Below, one piece after another: positions 1 to 6,834 of a DNA stretch of 64,000 nucleotides. The notes under the pieces were generated by a model. That model was given only the letters and a program-made list of their open reading frames with translations, searched no databases and was not told the DNA's origin. Made by a program: the position numbers and the translations under genes. Numbering within the stretch: position 1 is the first letter of the stretch; every line of letters begins with the position of its first letter. The DNA comes from Sphingopyxis sp. TUF1 (lineage in GTDB: Bacteria; Pseudomonadota; Alphaproteobacteria; Sphingomonadales; Sphingomonadaceae): NCBI RefSeq assembly GCF_036687315.1, contig NZ_CP144683.1, positions 1,302,001-1,366,000 on the forward strand. Reading direction: 5' to 3'.

Positions 1-246
1 TGCGCCTGGCAGGTGAAGGAGGCTAAGGACCGCCCCGCCGACTTCGCGATGCTGAAAGTGCAGGCAACGCGGATGCTGGAGGCAGTCGCGCGTGAGGCGG
101 CGCAGATACTCGGCGGCGCATCCTATATCACCGGCAGCAAGGTCGAACGCATCTACCGCGAGGTCCGCGTCAATGCCATTGGGGGAGGCAGCGAGGAAAT
201 CATGCTCGACCTCGCGGGACGGCAGTTATTCGGGAAGAAAGATTAG
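1..246 (+). CDS. acyl-CoA dehydrogenase, C-terminal part (5' end outside window)
   Basis: The reading frame is open from base 1 to the TAG at 244-246, so only the last ~81 residues are present. They match the C-terminal helical domain of flavin-dependent acyl-CoA dehydrogenases: an ILGGASYI segment followed by VERIYREVRV and an IGGGSEEIML stretch. In this family that stretch lies near the FAD site and the tetramer contact. The enzyme oxidises acyl-CoA thioesters to enoyl-CoA. Substrate range cannot be judged from this fragment. Codon use is host-like, in contrast to the next two genes. Confidence 0.85.
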   Translation, partial: CAWQVKEAKDRPADFAMLKVQATRMLEAVAREAAQILGGASYITGSKVERIYREVRVNAIGGGSEEIMLDLAGRQLFGKKD

Positions 247-250
247 CCAC

Positions 251-982
251 ATGGACGTACAAATCATAGAGCTTGCGCGCTCCTATCTCGCCAAATCGCC
301 GAACAGTCGAGCCGCCAAAGCCATTCGATTGATGCTTGAAAGAGGATCAGCCACTACGCATGACCTGAACCTGTTAGGATACAATCACCCGCCGCGTGCT
401 ATTGGTGACGTCAAGGATCTCGGGTTCCCGGTGATTAAGGAAATGGTGCGCGGGCCGGACGGCAGAAGGATGGCTTCATATCGCTTCGGTTCGGCCGAGG
501 ATATTCGTCAAGGACAGATTGGCCGCACGAACTTTTCAAAATCATTCAAAACGCGACTGATTGCGAAATATGGTTCTCGCGACGAAATCACCATGGCCGA
601 ACATCCGGCTAGAGCATTGCAAATTGATCATCGGATTCCTTACCGTGTCGGTGGAGACGCTAGTTTGAGCGTCGATGATGTCGATTCTTACATGCTTCTC
701 GATGCAAAATCTCAACGCGCAAAATCATGGTCTTGCGAACAATGCCCGAATTTCCTGGAAACCAAGAGCCCAGATATTTGCCGCCGTTGTTTTTGGGCCT
801 ATCCGACCGACTACGACCATATCGCCATGCGAGACGAACGGCGGGTGGATATCATCTGGCACGGTGATGAAGTTGCCGAATATGATCTTCTAGCCGAACA
901 ATCCGTACGTGAGGGCCTACCGATCGAGCAACTGCTGAAACGCTTAGGCCGCAATGAGGTCACGCGCCGAAGCGGGCGCTGA
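251..982 (+). CDS. HNH-type restriction endonuclease (type II-like)
   Basis: 243 residues from the ATG at 251, only 4 bases after the acyl-CoA dehydrogenase stop. Residues ~18-65 look like a winged-helix DNA-reading domain. The nuclease core is LQIDHRIPYRVGG around D126-H127, followed by RAKSWSCEQC and CRRC, giving four cysteines (162, 165, 177, 180) that would bind a structural zinc. This arrangement is typical of HNH type II restriction enzymes. It converges on an adenine methylase gene, with 39 bp of overlap at the 3' ends, so it is most likely the nuclease of an R-M pair. Base composition is clearly less GC-rich than the flanks, suggesting transfer. The recognition site is unknown. The family call is firm and the R-M role is inferred from context. 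Confidence 0.82.
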   Translation: MDVQIIELARSYLAKSPNSRAAKAIRLMLERGSATTHDLNLLGYNHPPRAIGDVKDLGFPVIKEMVRGPDGRRMASYRFGSAEDIRQGQIGRTNFSKSFKTRLIAKYGSRDEITMAEHPARALQIDHRIPYRVGGDASLSVDDVDSYMLLDAKSQRAKSWSCEQCPNFLETKSPDICRRCFWAYPTDYDHIAMRDERRVDIIWHGDEVAEYDLLAEQSVREGLPIEQLLKRLGRNEVTRRSGR

Positions 983-1849
983 GAAGCTTTCGGCACCCAT
1001 CCCGATGCCGTGGGACAGATAGAGGCTTTCGAAAGTTTCCGCACGTTTTCCGTTCAATGTTGCTTGCGAAGAGCGACCGGCGTGCAGGAGCAAGCGAGTT
1101 AGCCTCAAATCCTCGGGCAACGGCGGACCGTAGGTTCGCTCCCCGCTTTGCCCATCATAGGATAGTCCGAACCGAAGGTTTCTCGAACGAAATTCCCTTA
1201 GACCGGCTATCAAACGCTCTTGCGACATCCATTCTGCGTAGCGTTTATCACGCCCCTGGGACGTTCCAAGATAGGGTGGATCCATATAAACATAATCCGC
1301 AGGAGCAGCGTCTGCAGTTGTTAACAACCAATCGCCTTCTCGAACCTCAGTTCGGTCACGCAACAGAAAAGATGCACCGTGCAATTCGCGGCGCATTTTG
1401 TCAGGTTTCATGCCCATACGCCGCTTATCGACAGATTGCGTGAAAGATCCTCGACGATTAAATCGTATGGCATTTTTTACACACCTACATGTCAGATACA
1501 GCAAGTCAACTGGATCATTGTACTGATTAAAACGATCTCGTATTCTGTTAAAATAATCTAGCTCTTGATCAAGCTGCCCCCGCCATATCTTCTCATATTG
1601 ATCGGCGACAGTGTCGGGATCGGAAATAATCTGTCGCCACAAGCTTGCCATCGGAACCAAAGAGTCGGCGATAACGAATTTCTTCGGTTGACGCACTCGC
1701 GCGGCCCACAAAGACATCGCCGCCGAACCCGCGAACGGTTCAAACCAGACATCAATATCGTGGGGAACATAGTTGCCGATTGTCGGAGCGAGACCCCTTT
1801 TGCTGCCTTGATATGGTATGGGATGAGGAACCCGAGCAATTGTCATCAT
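944..1849 (-). CDS. D12-class DNA adenine N6-methyltransferase
   Basis: About 301 residues from the tandem ATG at 1849/1846. A longer upstream frame exists (to 1927), but family homology begins only after this ATG. N-terminal PIPYQGSKRGLA is motif X, FEPFAGSAAMS (~residues 37-45) is the SAM-binding motif I, and DPPY at ~190-193 is catalytic motif IV. The order X-I-IV is the alpha class of Dam/DpnM-type m6A methylases (PF02086). It would protect host DNA from the convergent HNH endonuclease. GC is low for this genome, as in the nuclease. The target sequence cannot be read from the protein. Confidence 0.88.
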   Translation of the reverse strand: MMTIARVPHPIPYQGSKRGLAPTIGNYVPHDIDVWFEPFAGSAAMSLWAARVRQPKKFVIADSLVPMASLWRQIISDPDTVADQYEKIWRGQLDQELDYFNRIRDRFNQYNDPVDLLYLTCRCVKNAIRFNRRGSFTQSVDKRRMGMKPDKMRRELHGASFLLRDRTEVREGDWLLTTADAAPADYVYMDPPYLGTSQGRDKRYAEWMSQERLIAGLREFRSRNLRFGLSYDGQSGERTYGPPLPEDLRLTRLLLHAGRSSQATLNGKRAETFESLYLSHGIGMGAESFSAPASARDLIAA

Positions 1850-1997
1850 GAGACCATAGCAGGAACGTAAAAACCCGCAACATTCTGGAGGAAACTCCAA
1901 CCAATTCGGAGCAAGTGGTCTCGACACCTGCCGCCTGCTTGCCGGACGGAGCTTTGTCTGCTTTGCTGATCGGAATCTTCATATCGCGAGTATAATC

Positions 1998-3200
1998 ATG
2001 AATACCTCCACCTCCTTCCCCGCCGAGGCCGAAAGCCTCCTCGACGATCTCGTCGATCTCCGCCGCGCGATTCATCGCGAGCCCGAATTGGGACTTCACA
2101 ACCCGAAGACGCTCGCGAAGATCAAGGAGGCGCTCGCCGGCCTGCCGCTCGAATTTCGCGAGGGGCCATCGACGACCGGGCTGGTCGCGATTCTGCGCGG
2201 TCCCGCCAACGGGCGCACCGTGCTGCTGCGCGGCGATATGGATGCGCTGCCGCTGGTCGAGGATACCGGGCTCGACTTCACCTCCGAAACCACCGGCGCG
2301 ATGCACGCCTGCGGACATGACACGCATGTCGCGATGCTCGTCGGCGCGGCGAAGCTGCTGTGCGCCGCGCGGGACCGCCTGCCCGGCACCGTGATGTTCA
2401 TGTTCCAGCCCGGCGAAGAAGGCCATCATGGCGCGCGCTTCATGCTTGACGACGGGATCATCGATCCGCTGCCCGACGCCGCCTTTGCGCTCCATATCAT
2501 GCCCAACGCGCCGCACGGCATTTTTGCCGGGCGCGCGGGGCCGCTGCTCGCTTCGTCCGACGTCCTGTCGATCACCGTCAAAGGCGCGGGCGGCCATGCC
2601 TCGATGCCGCATGATGCGGTCGACCCCATCCCCGTCGCCTGCGCGATCGTCACCGCGATCCAGACGATGGTAACGCGCCGCATTTCGGTGTTCGACCCCG
2701 CGGTAGTCACGATTGCGAAGATCGCCGCGGGCACGACGAACAATATCATCCCCGAGACCGCCGAAATGCTCGGCACGATCCGCACCCTGTCGCCCGAACG
2801 CCGCGCAATGGTTGCGCGCGAGCTGAAACGCCTCGCCCCCGCGATCGCCGAAGCGCACGGCTGCACCGCCGAGGTGCATATCGAGGAGGGCTTCCCCGTC
2901 ACCATCTGCGACAGCCGCGCCGCCGCCTTTGGCCAGCGCGTCGTCGAGGATGTGTTTGGCGAAGAAGCCTGGCTGACGATGGACAATCCGGTGATGGGCG
3001 CCGAGGATTTCTCCTACGTCCTCGAAAAAGTCCCCGGCGCGATGTTCTGGCTCGGCGCGAGCGAACAAGGCAGCGACTGGCGCCAATGCTGCGGGCTGCA
3101 CTCGAACCGCATGGTCCTCGACGAAAAGGTCATGGCGCGCGGCGCGGCGCTGCACGCGGCGCTCGCCGAGCGATTTTTGAACGAGGGGTTCGGCACATGA
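1998..3200 (+). CDS. M20 family amidohydrolase (hippurate hydrolase/aminoacylase type)
   Basis: 400 residues. The M20D di-metal peptidase signature is clear: LLRGDMDALPLVE (~77-87), HACGHDTH (~103-110) and PGEEGHHGA (~138-145), with MPHDAVDPI in the lid domain and MGAEDFSYV near the end. Members hydrolyse N-acyl or N-benzoyl amino acids, or indole-acetyl conjugates, in the cytoplasm. The natural substrate is not predictable. The next gene starts inside its stop codon (ATGA), so the two are probably translated together. Composition returns to the host norm here, marking the right edge of the R-M island. Confidence 0.9.
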   Translation: MNTSTSFPAEAESLLDDLVDLRRAIHREPELGLHNPKTLAKIKEALAGLPLEFREGPSTTGLVAILRGPANGRTVLLRGDMDALPLVEDTGLDFTSETTGAMHACGHDTHVAMLVGAAKLLCAARDRLPGTVMFMFQPGEEGHHGARFMLDDGIIDPLPDAAFALHIMPNAPHGIFAGRAGPLLASSDVLSITVKGAGGHASMPHDAVDPIPVACAIVTAIQTMVTRRISVFDPAVVTIAKIAAGTTNNIIPETAEMLGTIRTLSPERRAMVARELKRLAPAIAEAHGCTAEVHIEEGFPVTICDSRAAAFGQRVVEDVFGEEAWLTMDNPVMGAEDFSYVLEKVPGAMFWLGASEQGSDWRQCCGLHSNRMVLDEKVMARGAALHAALAERFLNEGFGT

Positions 3201-3442
3201 TCAACATCATCGGCGCGATCGTCTCGGGTCTCATCATCGGCGCTCTCGCGCGCTTCTTCTATCCCGGCGCGGTGCAGATGGGCTGGATCGCGACGATCCT
3301 GCTCGGCATCGGCGGCTCGCTCCTCGCCGGCCTCGCAACATCGCGCGGCCGCGGCGACTTCAGCCGCGCGGGCTGCCTCGCCTCGGTGATCGGCGCGATC
3401 GTGCTGATTTTTATCGGGCGCCTGCTCGGCGTCGGCGGTTAG
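3197..3442 (+). CDS. GlsB/YeaQ/YmgE family small membrane protein
   Basis: 81 residues starting at the ATG that overlaps the amidohydrolase stop by four bases. It has three hydrophobic segments (residues ~3-18, 27-44, 58-78) with glycine-rich turns (LLGIGGSLLAG), the pattern of the transglycosylase-associated/GlsB family (PF04226) of stress-induced inner-membrane proteins. The molecular role of the family is not established. Its stop codon overlaps the convergent nadB stop by four bases, so there is no intergenic space or terminator between the two transcripts. Confidence 0.8.
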   Translation: MINIIGAIVSGLIIGALARFFYPGAVQMGWIATILLGIGGSLLAGLATSRGRGDFSRAGCLASVIGAIVLIFIGRLLGVGG

Positions 3443-5031
3443 GGGACCAGCACCGTATCGACCGCCTCCGGCAGCATATCCGGATAATCGAGCGTATAAT
3501 GCAGCCCGCGGCTTTCCTTGCGGTGGAGCGCGCTCTTCACGATCAGGTCGGCGCATTGCAGCAGGTTCCTGAGCTCGATGAGGTCGGTCGTGACGCGGAA
3601 GTGGCCGTAATAATCCTCGACCTCGCCGGTCATCATCTGGATACGGTGCTGCGCGCGCTCGAGGCGCTTGGTGGTGCGTACGATGCCGACATAATTCCAC
3701 ATGAAGCGGCGGATTTCGGTCCAGTTCTGTTTGATGACCACCTCCTCGTCGGAGTCCGTGACGCGGCTTTCGTCCCAGGCGCGGATCGCGGGCGGCGGTT
3801 CAAGCTGGTCCCAGCGCGCGATAATGTCCTTCGCTGCTGCCTCGCCGAACACGAAACATTCGAGCAGGCTGTTCGACGCGAGGCGATTGGCGCCGTGCAG
3901 TCCGCTTTCGGTACATTCCCCCGCCGCGTACAGCCCCGGCAGGTCGGTACGCCCGGCCAGGTCGATCAGCACCCCGCCGCAGGTATAATGCTGCGCCGGC
4001 ACCACCGGGATCGGCTGCTTCGTCATGTCGATGCCGAGGCCGAGCAGCTTGTCATAGATGTTCGGGAAATGCCCCGCGACGAAATCGGGGTCCTGATGGC
4101 TGATGTCGAGGTGGACATAGTCGAGCCCGTAGCGCTTGATCTGGTCGTCGTTGGCGCGCGCCACCACGTCGCGCGGCGCGAGTTCGGCGCGCGGGTCGTA
4201 ATCGGGCATATAACGATGCCCGGTTTCGGGATGCTTCAATATCCCCCCCTCGCCGCGCACCGCCTCGGTAATCAGGAAATTCTTGACCTCGAGATTGAAC
4301 AGGCAGGTCGGGTGGAACTGCATCATTTCCATGTTGCTGACGCGGCATCCCGCGCGCCACGCCATCGCGATGCCGTCGCCGGTCGCGCCGCGCGGCGCGG
4401 TCGAGAATTGATAGACGCGCCCCGCGCCGCCGCTCGCGAGAATCGTCGCGCGGCCGACATGCGCGCGGACCTCGCCGCTCGCCTCGTCGAGCGCATAGAC
4501 GCCCCACACGCGGCCCGACCCCGAATAGCGTTCCTCGTGTCGGCCGGTGATCAGGTCGATGCACGCCTGCCCGGGCAGCAACGTGATGTTCGGATGCGCC
4601 TCCGCGGTCTTCAATAGCGCCGCCTGCACCGCCCAGCCGGTTGCGTCGTCGACATGGACGATGCGGCGGTGCGAATGCCCGCCCTCGCGCGTCAGATGGA
4701 GCGCTTCGGCATCTTTGTTGAACGGAACGCCCATTTCGACGAGCCGTTCGATCGAGGCGGGCGCATTTTCGACCACAAACTCGACCGTCTCGCGCCGGTT
4801 GAGACCTGCACCCGCGACCATCGTGTCCTCGATATGATTTTCGAACGTGTCGCCCGCGTCGAGCACCGCGGCGATCCCGCCCTGCGCCCACGCCGTCGAT
4901 CCGCCCGTCAGTTCGCCCTTTGCGAGCACGAGCACGCGGCAATGCCCGGCGAGCGCGATCGCCGCGGTCAGACCCGCGGCGCCCGAGCCGATGACGATGA
5001 CGTCGTGGGGGGTGGACGTCGTGTCGGTCAT
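3439..5031 (-). CDS. nadB: L-aspartate oxidase
   Basis: 530 residues from the ATG at 5031. The FAD-binding GSGAAGLTAA (~15-24) follows the start directly. It also has the succinate dehydrogenase/aspartate oxidase motifs GGSTAWAQGGIAA, HSHRRIVHVDD and MEMMQFHPTCLF, and CGGVLIDLAGRTDLPGLYAAGE before the C-terminal helical domain. The enzyme oxidises L-aspartate to iminoaspartate, the first step of de novo NAD synthesis. nadA and nadC are not in the window. The start overlaps the stop of the upstream DUF559 gene (ATGA), and its purine-rich ribosome-binding site (GGGAGGGGAGAGG) is the 3' arm of a palindromic repeat. Translation may therefore depend on the fold of that hairpin. Confidence 0.93.
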   Translation of the reverse strand: MTDTTSTPHDVIVIGSGAAGLTAAIALAGHCRVLVLAKGELTGGSTAWAQGGIAAVLDAGDTFENHIEDTMVAGAGLNRRETVEFVVENAPASIERLVEMGVPFNKDAEALHLTREGGHSHRRIVHVDDATGWAVQAALLKTAEAHPNITLLPGQACIDLITGRHEERYSGSGRVWGVYALDEASGEVRAHVGRATILASGGAGRVYQFSTAPRGATGDGIAMAWRAGCRVSNMEMMQFHPTCLFNLEVKNFLITEAVRGEGGILKHPETGHRYMPDYDPRAELAPRDVVARANDDQIKRYGLDYVHLDISHQDPDFVAGHFPNIYDKLLGLGIDMTKQPIPVVPAQHYTCGGVLIDLAGRTDLPGLYAAGECTESGLHGANRLASNSLLECFVFGEAAAKDIIARWDQLEPPPAIRAWDESRVTDSDEEVVIKQNWTEIRRFMWNYVGIVRTTKRLERAQHRIQMMTGEVEDYYGHFRVTTDLIELRNLLQCADLIVKSALHRKESRGLHYTLDYPDMLPEAVDTVLVP

Positions 5032-5483
5032 GCCTCTCCCCTCCCGCAGGCGGGAGGGGCTGGGGGTGGGCCTGAATTCAGCGCCGCCACTATCGTCATC
5101 AACACACCTTCCAGATCGGACATCACATCGGCGTTGGAAAAACGTAGCGTCCAATAGCCTTGGGCGCGCAGATAGCCATCCCTTCGGCGGTCTTCCTCTT
5201 GCTGGGCGTCGTGTGAAATGCCGTCGAGTTCAATGACAAGTTTCGCCTCGCGGCACAAAAAGTCAGCCACGTAAGGACCGATTGGCATCTGGCGACTGAA
5301 TTTCCAGCCTTCGAGCTGACGCTTTGAGATGGCGCGCCACAGCGTTCGCTCGGGCGGCGTGGCCTCGCGGCGAAGTCGCTGGGCATTGAGCGTCTCGCGT
5401 GGGCGGAACTTGCGGACAGGCCCACCCCCGACCCCTCCCGCTTGCGGGAGGGGAGAAGAAGCGTCGGCGTTTTCTTCACCCAT
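5028..5483 (-). CDS. DUF559 protein (Vsr-like PD-(D/E)XK nuclease fold) framed by inverted hairpin repeats
   Basis: 151 residues. The core from ~28 to ~130 is DUF559: RRRE-type helix with TPPERTLW, then VADFLC (D74), LVIELDG (E85, D87) and SH, and a final WTLRF strand. This is the metal-binding layout of very-short-patch-repair-like nucleases. The first ~25 and last ~14 residues are encoded by two inverted copies of an intergenic hairpin repeat. The start overlaps the end of the ABC ATPase gene by 8 bases and the stop overlaps the nadB start by 4, so the gene sits seamlessly in the operon. Function is unknown. It may be a passenger or mobiliser of the repeat. Confidence 0.75.
   Translation of the reverse strand: MGEENADASSPLPQAGGVGGGPVRKFRPRETLNAQRLRREATPPERTLWRAISKRQLEGWKFSRQMPIGPYVADFLCREAKLVIELDGISHDAQQEEDRRRDGYLRAQGYWTLRFSNADVMSDLEGVLMTIVAALNSGPPPAPPACGRGEA
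5036..5073. repeat. hairpin repeat, left copy bordering the DUF559 gene
   Basis: A 10-bp perfect stem (CCCCTCCCGC at 5038-5047, GCGGGAGGGG at 5050-5059, loop AG) is followed by CTGGGGGTGGGCCTG. The copy at 5417-5458 is the same unit inverted. On the nadB strand the purine arm lies just before the nadB ATG and provides its Shine-Dalgarno sequence. Confidence 0.85.
5417..5458. repeat. hairpin repeat, right copy bordering the DUF559 gene
   Basis: CAGGCCCACCCCCGA leads into a 10-bp stem (CCCCTCCCGC at 5432-5441, loop TT, GCGGGAGGGG at 5444-5453). It is the reverse complement of the 5036-5073 unit apart from a few loop and linker bases. It is translated as the SPLPQAGGVGGGP stretch of the DUF559 protein. 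Confidence 0.85.
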
Positions 5484-6399
5484 TCGCCGCGCGCGTCAGG
5501 TTGAGGAACACATCCTCCAGATCAGCCTCGCGCGTCGAAACGTCAACGATGCCATGCCCCATTGCGTTCACCGCGGCGAGCACCTCGCCCGCATTGGTGC
5601 GATCCTTGTTGTAATGAATCGCGAGCCCCCGTTCGCCCTCGCGCTCGACCTTGTCGAAGGCGGGGTGCGCGGGCAGCGTGGAAAGATCGGCGTCTAGCGT
5701 CACGACGACGATCTTCTCGCGCGCCATGTCAACCAGTTCGCGCGTCGGCTTGTTCGCGATCAGCCGGCCGTGGTTGATGATCGCAATCCGGTCGCACAGC
5801 TCCTCGGCTTCTTCCAGATAATGCGTCGTCAGCACCACGGTTACGCCGCGGTCGTTCAGCGACTGCACATAGTCCCAAAGCTGCTGGCGCAGTTCGATGT
5901 CGACCCCCGCGGTGGGTTCGTCGAGGACGATGATCGGCGGCGAATGCACCATCGCCTTCGCCACGAGCAGGCGCCTTTTCATGCCGCCCGACAAGGTGCG
6001 GGCATAGGCGTCGCGCTTGTCCGAGAGGTGCACCGCGGCAAGCAGCTCGTCCGAAATGCGCTTCGCCTTGGGCACGCCATAGAGCCCCGCCTGATTCTCC
6101 AGCGTCTCGAACGGGGTGAAAAAGGGATCGAAAACGATTTCCTGCGGCACGATGCCGATCGAATATTTGGCGTTCCGGGGATCGGCGTCGATATCGAAGC
6201 CCCAGATACTCGCATGACCGCTCGTCTTGTTGACGAGGCCTGCCAGAATGTTGATCAGCGTCGACTTGCCCGCACCATTGGGGCCGAGCAGCCCGAAAAT
6301 CTCGCCCCGCGGCACGTCGAAACTGACATTGTCGAGCGCCTGCTTGCCGCCGGCATAGAGTTTGGAGACGGCGTCGATGCGGATCGCGGCTTCGGTCAT
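5476..6399 (-). CDS. ABC transporter ATP-binding protein (ABC-2 exporter type)
   Basis: 307 residues from the ATG at 6399, preferred over the ATG at 6411 because GGAAG lies just upstream of it. Walker A GPNGAGKST (~39-47), signature LSGGM (~136-140), Walker B IIVLDEPTAGVD (~156-167) and the switch histidine in TTHYLEE are intact. It resembles the YadG/NodI-type ATPases that energise ABC-2 permeases. The expected permease gene is not adjacent: a DUF559 gene and nadB follow instead. It may therefore work with a permease encoded elsewhere, or the operon may have been interrupted. Substrate is unknown. Confidence 0.87.
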   Translation of the reverse strand: MTEAAIRIDAVSKLYAGGKQALDNVSFDVPRGEIFGLLGPNGAGKSTLINILAGLVNKTSGHASIWGFDIDADPRNAKYSIGIVPQEIVFDPFFTPFETLENQAGLYGVPKAKRISDELLAAVHLSDKRDAYARTLSGGMKRRLLVAKAMVHSPPIIVLDEPTAGVDIELRQQLWDYVQSLNDRGVTVVLTTHYLEEAEELCDRIAIINHGRLIANKPTRELVDMAREKIVVVTLDADLSTLPAHPAFDKVEREGERGLAIHYNKDRTNAGEVLAAVNAMGHGIVDVSTREADLEDVFLNLTRAANG

Positions 6400-6460
6400 G
6401 GCCGCTTCCATAGCCGCGTGTTATCCCATGCGAAAGCCGCGATTTCTGGAGGAGCATTGC

Positions 6461-6583
6461 ATGAGCGCCAAATTGGAAACTCGCCGGCTGGTCAATATCG
6501 ATCCGGCGCGGTCGCGACCCGGCGCCCCATGCACGCAGCCGATTGCCGAGCCTTCGCACGCTTGCTATGGGCGCGGCCGATGA
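6461..6583 (+). CDS. possible 40-residue peptide ahead of the CHCC zinc-finger gene
   Basis: A short frame from the ATG at 6461 has a strong ribosome-binding site (CTGGAGGAG, 7-8 bases upstream). It ends with a TGA that overlaps the next ATG (ATGA), the usual sign of translational coupling. The peptide is basic and has two cysteines (APCTQP, HACYGRGR). It resembles no family known to me. It may be a leader peptide or a small protein, or the strong site may simply serve the downstream gene. Confidence 0.4.
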   Translation: MSAKLETRRLVNIDPARSRPGAPCTQPIAEPSHACYGRGR

Positions 6584-6783
6584 CCCAGCCCGCACCCGCC
6601 CCCGAAACCATCCGCACGCCCAAGACGCGTATCGCCTGCGACGGCACCGGCGACGGACTCGCCGATGCGGCGCTCGGCCATCCGCGCGTCTGGCTCGAAA
6701 TCGATCCCGACGCCGGCTTTGTCGACTGCGGCTATTGCGACCGCCGCTTCATCCTGATCGGCGGGGTTGCCGATAAGGCATAG
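6580..6783 (+). CDS. CHCC zinc-finger domain protein (NDUFS6-like)
   Basis: 67 residues. The zf-CHCC pattern is present: cysteine in RIACDG, histidine in LGHPRVWLEI, then DCGYCDRRF with the C-x2-C pair and a hydrophobic end FILIGG. The family (PF10276) is the bacterial relative of the zinc-binding NDUFS6/13-kDa accessory subunit of respiratory complex I and is common as a lone small gene in alphaproteobacteria. Its start overlaps the stop of a 40-codon frame. Role in complex I assembly is a family-level inference. Confidence 0.8.
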   Translation: MTQPAPAPETIRTPKTRIACDGTGDGLADAALGHPRVWLEIDPDAGFVDCGYCDRRFILIGGVADKA

Positions 6784-6834
6784 CCCGAACGAACAGCCTT
6801 TGCACCCATGGCGCCGCGCCCCTATATCGGCGCA

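Noticed and set aside
1752..3155. Minus-strand frame across the amidohydrolase gene
   Set aside because: No domain, runs over the methylase start and the M20 gene, whose motifs are all on the + strand.
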